This document shows positions 19,239 to 23,261 of a stretch of 23,261 nucleotides of DNA, piece after piece. This stretch comes from a virus: positions 1 through 23,261 of IMG/VR virus record IMGVR_UViG_3300042294_003853, one strand, 5' to 3'. Position 1 is the first letter of the stretch; each line of letters begins with the position of its first letter. The position numbers and the translations under genes are program-made. The notes under the pieces were generated by a model that was not told where the DNA came from, did not search any database, and saw only the letters and a program-made list of their open reading frames with translations.

Positions 19239-20654
19239 CTAGTGCTCGTCATCGTACTCCTTCCTGAGACCCATGCCCGCAATTCCCCGCTCATGGCCCT
19301 GGCTTTCCGCCAGCCTCACCTGCCTCAGATCCCAGCTGCTGCCCTGCACAACCTTCATCGGCAGCATGTTGCTCGCCACGTGCATCCTGATCTTGTTCGC
19401 CTTCGTCCACGCATCCCACTGAGCCCTCACGATCCCATTACTTACGAACCCGTCCCGCCTCTGGACGAACCGAGCCTCCAGGAACGCATCGAACGGATTG
19501 TTCTGCAGGTGATACATGTGCACCGCCCGCTCCGCCGCGCCCGGCACCGGCCATCGCTCCGACGCCTTGCTGTTCTCCAGCCTGTGCGCTCCCGCAACCG
19601 CCCACGCCGCGATGCCCGCCAGCTCCCGCTCCAGCGCCGCCTCCAGGTCCAGATCCTCCTTCCCCTCAAAACTCACCTCGAACGGCAGCACAAGCATCTT
19701 CCCGCTCAACCCCCTCCCCTTGTTCGGCAGCACCGGGATCTCGTTGCTCTGCATGATCACCGCCGCGTTCACGATCACGTTCCGCTGCTGCCTCATGTAC
19801 TTCGCATCCACGGTCATCGGGTCCCTGCCCACGATGTTCTTCACCACCCGGCACACCCGCTCCCCGCTCTTGCCGTCCAGCTCGCTCACCTCGTTGATGC
19901 TCAGCACCTTCGTACGCTCCAAGCCGTCCATCCCGAACCCGCCCGCCAGGTCCTCCAGGCTCGCGCCCATGAACGCATCGCGACCCACCAGCCGCCTGAT
20001 CACGCCGCTGATCGTGCCCTTTCCACCCCTAATCTTCCCGTACATCAGCATCCACCGCGCGTACTGCCTGCTCCCCATCAGGCAATAACCCATCCACCTC
20101 GCCAGCAGATCCGCCCACACCGGATCCCCGTCGCCCCACTCCCCGACCGCCTGCAGCCACCGCTCGGCCTTCGCTTCCGGCTCGTACGCCACCGGCAGGA
20201 TCGCCGTGTCGAACCACCGGGCCGGACGCTCCATGCTCTCCAGCGTCCTTACATTAACCAGCCGATCTCGGAAAGCAACAGTTGACCCAGCCGGGAACCG
20301 CTCATCCGGCTCCGCAAGCCACAGCGGAACCTCCTCAGCCTCGATGCGCACCAACGCCTCGAGCGCCCGGACCACCCCATCGACCTTCTGCTTGTCGGGG
20401 CTGTACCGCATGAGCACCGGCCCGTTCTGGGTCTGCCGCTCGTACAGCGCATCCTCAAGCACGAGCCACACACGATCCCTGATCCGCTCCTCATCGAGCA
20501 CCCTCCAGGTCCCGCCCTCCCAGGCCCACCAGTCATTCTTCCACCTCCACAGTCCCCTCATGCCGCCCGGCGCTGTAAACTGTCTCTGCAGAATCCTCCT
20601 CGCGACCTTCACGGGCTCGAGGGACTGCAACGGCTGCTGCATCCAGTCAGTCAT
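19239..20654 (-). CDS. SF3 helicase / D5-type primase-helicase C-terminal part (471 aa)
   Basis: Walker A GKIRGGKGT (about 206-214), the Walker B-like LSINEVSE (about 251-258) and motif C MQSNEIPVLP with a following Arg finger (about 301-314) are the SF3 helicase signature of P4-like and poxvirus D5-like proteins. The N-terminal 200 residues resemble the D5_N region (RWMGYCLMGSRQYARWMLMY before Walker A). It unwinds DNA at the phage origin. No zinc-finger or primase active site is visible, so priming would come from another gene. The ATG at 20654 has AAGGAG 5 nt upstream. Confidence 0.85.
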   Translation of the reverse strand: MTDWMQQPLQSLEPVKVARRILQRQFTAPGGMRGLWRWKNDWWAWEGGTWRVLDEERIRDRVWLVLEDALYERQTQNGPVLMRYSPDKQKVDGVVRALEALVRIEAEEVPLWLAEPDERFPAGSTVAFRDRLVNVRTLESMERPARWFDTAILPVAYEPEAKAERWLQAVGEWGDGDPVWADLLARWMGYCLMGSRQYARWMLMYGKIRGGKGTISGVIRRLVGRDAFMGASLEDLAGGFGMDGLERTKVLSINEVSELDGKSGERVCRVVKNIVGRDPMTVDAKYMRQQRNVIVNAAVIMQSNEIPVLPNKGRGLSGKMLVLPFEVSFEGKEDLDLEAALERELAGIAAWAVAGAHRLENSKASERWPVPGAAERAVHMYHLQNNPFDAFLEARFVQRRDGFVSNGIVRAQWDAWTKANKIRMHVASNMLPMKVVQGSSWDLRQVRLAESQGHERGIAGMGLRKEYDDEH

Positions 20655-20680
20655 CTTCTCTCCTTGTTGGAACGCGAATT

Positions 20681-20995
20681 ATGCCGATCCCCATCCGCCC
20701 GTCAAGCCTTTTCAACCCCCGTCCCGCGGGAATTCCCACTTTCCGCCACCGATCCGATTTCGAGTCGCGTGATGCCGACATCCGCGCGCAGAACCGCATC
20801 GAGCGCGAACGCAAGCGAAAGGAACGCTACGCCGTCCGCGATGCGGCCGCAGCCGAGCGCCGTCGCAAGCGCCTTGAGTTGCGCGGAACCCGCGAAGCAG
20901 AACGCCTCGGCCGCCTTCGTCTCGAGCTCGAGGACACCGACTCTCCTTCCGCCAAGTACGGTGAACTGCCCCCCTACCTCCTCCGGGCAATGTAA
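20681..20995 (+). CDS. charged coiled-coil protein (104 aa), first rightward gene
   Basis: After a proline-rich start (MPIPIRPSSLFNPRPAG) the protein becomes a long Arg/Glu-rich helix (RIERERKRKERYAVRDAAAA, RRRKRLELRGTREAERLGRL). The start lies 26 bp from the oppositely directed helicase start and has only a weak Shine-Dalgarno (GGAA). Function unknown; the charge pattern suits a scaffold or nucleic acid binder. Because low-complexity Arg codons can make chance frames, I keep confidence moderate. Confidence 0.5.
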   Translation: MPIPIRPSSLFNPRPAGIPTFRHRSDFESRDADIRAQNRIERERKRKERYAVRDAAAAERRRKRLELRGTREAERLGRLRLELEDTDSPSAKYGELPPYLLRAM

Positions 20996-21010
20996 CGTCG
21001 CGCAACCCGC

Positions 21011-21595
21011 TTGACAGAGTCCCACGACAAGGCAGTCATCTCCTTCGGCAAGGGCGTCCGCCTGATGTCGGAGGACTACTACATCCGCGAGCTGCGGCCC
21101 TTCGGCATCAACAGCCGCCGGTCCTTCCGTGCCCTGTGCCGAGCCATCTGCTGCCCCAACATCATCCTGGGCAGCACGTCCTTCGTGGACCCCTCCATCT
21201 TCCAGGTCTGCATCAAGCACCTGTCCCTCCCCGGTCGCCCCGACTTTCTGGGCCCGAACTCCTACCTCAAGACCTACAGCAAGCGCCCGCACATCGAGAA
21301 CCAGGTCTCCCCCGAGTCCGTGCACCGCAACTGGCAGCTCGTCGTCCGCACCATCCTGGACTCCCGGAGGCTGGTGGGGCTCCAGACTCCCGAGGCTGAC
21401 CGCATCGCAATTCGCACTGCGGCCTCCGAACTCACGCGCTTTGTGCTTACAATGATCCCGTCCCACAAGCAAGGACGACCAGATGGCGAAGAAGGCAAAG
21501 TCAGCGACGGCAGCGGAACAGTACAAGCGCCCGGCAGGACCAGCAGCCCTGCCGATGGGGACGCCGCCTGCGAAGACGCAGACCCGACCGACTGA
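21011..21595 (+). CDS. possible DNA-binding protein (194 aa or 176 aa)
   Basis: The block YYIRELRPFGINSRRSFRAL, then CRAICCPNIILG and SFVDPSIFQVCIKHLSLPGR, looks like a helix-turn-helix domain of the excisionase or small-terminase kind. The frame opens with a TTG at 21011 without a Shine-Dalgarno; an ATG at 21065 with AAGG 11 nt upstream is at least as likely. The last 113 bp overlap the next gene, and the encoded tail (about the last 37 residues) is Gly/Ser/Asp-rich and low in structure. A decamer at 21370-21379 encodes RLVGL. DNA binding is inference from pattern. Confidence 0.5.
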   Translation: MTESHDKAVISFGKGVRLMSEDYYIRELRPFGINSRRSFRALCRAICCPNIILGSTSFVDPSIFQVCIKHLSLPGRPDFLGPNSYLKTYSKRPHIENQVSPESVHRNWQLVVRTILDSRRLVGLQTPEADRIAIRTAASELTRFVLTMIPSHKQGRPDGEEGKVSDGSGTVQAPGRTSSPADGDAACEDADPTD

Positions 21596-23030
21596 GGCGG
21601 AGCTGTCCGCCGTCTGGGAAGCCCTTTCCGCCAAGCGTGCAAACCGGTTTGCGCCGAAGACCATCGCGGACACGGTGGAATCGCTGGTCCGTTCTGGCAA
21701 GATCCGTCCGCAAGCGGCACCCGCGGTCAAGTCCTACGCCGTCTACGGCGAAGACCTTATCCGCGACCGCGCACAGCAGGTCAACCCCGTCCGCGCAGCC
21801 CGCGGTCTCGAGGAGCGTTACTTCCTCGGGGGACAGTCTGAGGCCGAGACATCCGCGGAGCGTGAACTCCTGCGCACCGCCCGTACTTCCATGCGTCCCG
21901 AGCAGAAGCCGACTCGTCGCGCAGTCTCCCTCGGCATCCCGGAATCGGAGGAGCAGCTGATCCGCCGCTCTCTCCAGACCCCCGAAGGCAAGAAGCTCGC
22001 TCTCAGCACGATTCAGTACCAGCGCAAGCGTGAAGGTCGCGGAGTCGGCCAGAACCCGCTGGCCCGCCTGCGTCCCCGTGCGGAGCCGACCCCGAAGAAG
22101 GAAGAGCCAAAGGGGGTCTCGAAGCGCGGAGGCAGGGATCTTGCCATGCGTCTGCTTCGTGCGGTTCGCGGTGGCAAGCCGACCGAGAAGGACGTGTATG
22201 AGCGGAAGCCCGGCGACGAGCGAGCCCCGCAACCCAAGTACTACGGGCCGGAAACGCTGGAGAAGGCGCTTGGGCCCGAAGGGTCCGACGTGTTCGCGGG
22301 CGTGAACAAGGACCCCACCAGCGCATTCGATTACCTCAATGAGCGGGCGAAGGCGGGTGACGTCCGCGCGGCCATGGCGCTGAGGGTGCTGCGCCGCAAG
22401 ATGTACAAGACCGGCGAACGCGCGAGAATGGCCCAACAGACCGTGACCGGACCGAAGATGAAGCCTACGGCTGGTGGGGGTTTCGAGCCCGTGATCGACC
22501 GGGCTACCGGCAAGCCGGTGATGCGGACGGAGACCCCGGCGGAGCAGGCTCGCCGTCGCGCACGGAACGAGTCGAAGTACCAACTCGGCATGACGGCTCG
22601 GGAGGAGGCGAAGCGTGCGGAGATGCGCGACCCCGGCGGACGCACCCGTGCACGCCAGGTCAAGACCGTCGAAGAGGCAATCCGCGAGCGCGCCGAGCGC
22701 GCGACTCGGCGAAAGATTGCCGGTGTGCAGGCTGGTCCGCTGCAGCGCGAGGCCGCGGAGTACGTTTCCCGCAAGGGGCGTGAGGCGCTGGAAGGTGCGG
22801 ACCCGGAACTCCTCGAGGACCTGAAGCGCCTGTCCCGGATCAGGACCGTGAAGCCCGAGCCGAGCCCCGAGGTGGTGCTCGAGCGCAGGAGGCAGCGGGA
22901 TGAACCGTCGATCACGCCGCGGGAACAGCGTGCCGTGGACCGTGCGCGCGGACGGAAGACCAGGTTCGGTGCGCTTGAGCGCATCGACCGACTCAGCCGG
23001 ATCATGCGGGCGAGAGGGAAGGGCCGTTGA
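21483..23030 (+). CDS. long basic protein of unknown function (515 aa)
   Basis: MAKKAKSATAAEQYKRPAGP begins a Lys/Arg/Glu/Ala-rich protein without hydrophobic core segments or membrane helices. The ATG at 21483 has AAGGA 8 nt upstream. Helical stretches (EQARRRARNESKYQLGMTAR, KTVEEAIRERAERATRRKIA) alternate with proline-rich parts. A minor virion, internal or DNA-condensing protein is conceivable, given its place just before a possible small terminase. No family recognised. Exact decamers lie at 22313-22322 and 22470-22479 in opposite orientations. The coding strand is supported by the charged but balanced composition and Shine-Dalgarno; the antisense frame is a shadow. Confidence 0.65.
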   Translation: MAKKAKSATAAEQYKRPAGPAALPMGTPPAKTQTRPTEAELSAVWEALSAKRANRFAPKTIADTVESLVRSGKIRPQAAPAVKSYAVYGEDLIRDRAQQVNPVRAARGLEERYFLGGQSEAETSAERELLRTARTSMRPEQKPTRRAVSLGIPESEEQLIRRSLQTPEGKKLALSTIQYQRKREGRGVGQNPLARLRPRAEPTPKKEEPKGVSKRGGRDLAMRLLRAVRGGKPTEKDVYERKPGDERAPQPKYYGPETLEKALGPEGSDVFAGVNKDPTSAFDYLNERAKAGDVRAAMALRVLRRKMYKTGERARMAQQTVTGPKMKPTAGGGFEPVIDRATGKPVMRTETPAEQARRRARNESKYQLGMTAREEAKRAEMRDPGGRTRARQVKTVEEAIRERAERATRRKIAGVQAGPLQREAAEYVSRKGREALEGADPELLEDLKRLSRIRTVKPEPSPEVVLERRRQRDEPSITPREQRAVDRARGRKTRFGALERIDRLSRIMRARGKGR

Positions 23031-23261
23031 GCAGGAAGCGCGAGGAGAGCAGCGACGAGGTGATCCGTTCCTACTTCGGACTGGACGGCGTCGGTCTTGC
23101 CCTGCGCGCAAGCGGGTGGGAGGTCCGGGAAGAGGTCGAGCGGCTGGTCGAGTTCAGCCGGGACTCCGACCCCAAGGTTGCGATGGCCGCGATGAAGCAA
23201 TTGCGCGGAGTTGTGCGGGAGACGGCGGAGATCAACGGTATCATCCGCAGCCAGAACGCCG
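23027..23261 (+). CDS. partial gene, possible small terminase subunit (78+ aa)
   Basis: TTG at 23027 overlaps the previous stop as TTGA, with GGGAAGGG just upstream. The visible part begins MSRKREESSDEVIRSYFGLD and continues helical (GWEVREEVERLVEFSRDSDP, then KVAMAAMKQLRGVVRETAEI) to the window edge. The phrase SRDSDPKVAMAAMKQLR is reminiscent of helical repeats in small terminase-like or phage DNA-packaging proteins that recognise the pac or cos site. That is a weak resemblance. The gene is cut by the right edge. Confidence 0.5.
   Translation, partial: MSRKREESSDEVIRSYFGLDGVGLALRASGWEVREEVERLVEFSRDSDPKVAMAAMKQLRGVVRETAEINGIIRSQNA

Larger units (their letters stand above)
1..23261. repeat. 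dispersed Chi-like decamer GCTGGTGGGG (19 exact copies)
   Basis: Plus-strand copies begin at 227, 2286, 3505, 4133, 9982, 11608, 13924, 16104, 16752, 18046, 21370 and 22470. Minus-strand copies (CCCCACCAGC) begin at 5616, 8051, 8201, 10108, 14050, 16728 and 22313. The octamer alone (GCTGGTGG) also occurs at 3484, 6695 and 12918, and on the minus strand at 19985. One-mismatch decamers include 1771, 11863, 13021 (reverse), 13381, 15722 and 15962. All positions are hand-read. GCTGGTGG is the E. coli Chi sequence. Confidence 0.85.

Noticed and set aside
19242-20285. Rightward 347-codon frame opposite the helicase
   Set aside because: The helicase motifs on the minus strand are clear; the antisense frame is His/Pro/Leu/Arg-rich and has no motif.
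21011-21040. TTGACA as a perfect -35 box for rightward transcription
   Set aside because: The hexamer at 17-base spacing (AGTCAT) is a poor -10; it may be a promoter, but the evidence is not enough to list it.
21501-23111. Leftward 536-codon frame opposite the basic protein
   Set aside because: The rightward gene has a proper Shine-Dalgarno and is coupled to the next gene; the antisense frame is an Arg/Leu-rich shadow.
1-23261. The repeated decamer as a CRISPR array
   Set aside because: Copies are short, irregularly spaced, on both strands and partly inside genes; there are no uniform spacers and no cas genes.

Overview
The window is a G+C-rich stretch (roughly mid-60s percent by eye) of a tailed bacteriophage genome. 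The evidence is a family A DNA polymerase, an SF3 helicase, a RecB-like nuclease beside a RecA-like ATPase, a uracil-DNA glycosylase, a tail fibre or spike-like protein, several conserved phage DUF proteins, tight ATGA/TGATG gene overlaps and many tiny ORFs. No host housekeeping gene, integrase, rRNA or tRNA was found. I cannot assign the host; Shine-Dalgarno sites and a lipobox show it is bacterial.

Layout. All genes from 20654 down to the left edge read leftward (minus strand). In transcription order they are: SF3 helicase and an 84-aa ORF; a regulatory gap (18538-18975) with a promoter-like element and terminators; small ORFs including a zinc-ribbon protein; a 200-aa possible ssDNA-binding protein; a DUF932-like protein; a uracil-DNA glycosylase; a run of coupled small genes (13354-11880); DNA polymerase; four small genes including DUF6915- and DUF6878-like proteins; an ERCC4-type nuclease; an A+T-richer fibre/virion cassette (about 7881-5841); three small membrane proteins resembling lysis accessory genes; a metallophosphoesterase; a 90-aa HExxH protein; a second regulatory gap (3523-3858); then RecB-like nuclease, possible HTH protein, RecA-like ATPase and possible ssDNA-binding protein, followed by terminator hairpins and the start of another leftward gene. 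From 20681 to the right edge genes read rightward: a charged coiled-coil protein, a possible DNA-binding protein, a long basic protein, and a truncated gene that could be a small terminase subunit. The divergent start codons are only 26 bp apart.

The most unusual property is not a gene. A non-palindromic decamer, GCTGGTGGGG, which contains the E. coli Chi octamer GCTGGTGG, occurs 19 times exactly by hand count, on both strands, in several reading frames and in non-coding gaps. My estimate of chance expectation is well below one. Exact and one-mismatch copies cluster at gene boundaries, often directly before a start codon, in the first codons, or directly after a stop. One inverted pair forms a perfect hairpin. 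A second pattern is a set of long perfect G+C-rich hairpins, several with 12-nt loops, in the short leaders of leftward genes.
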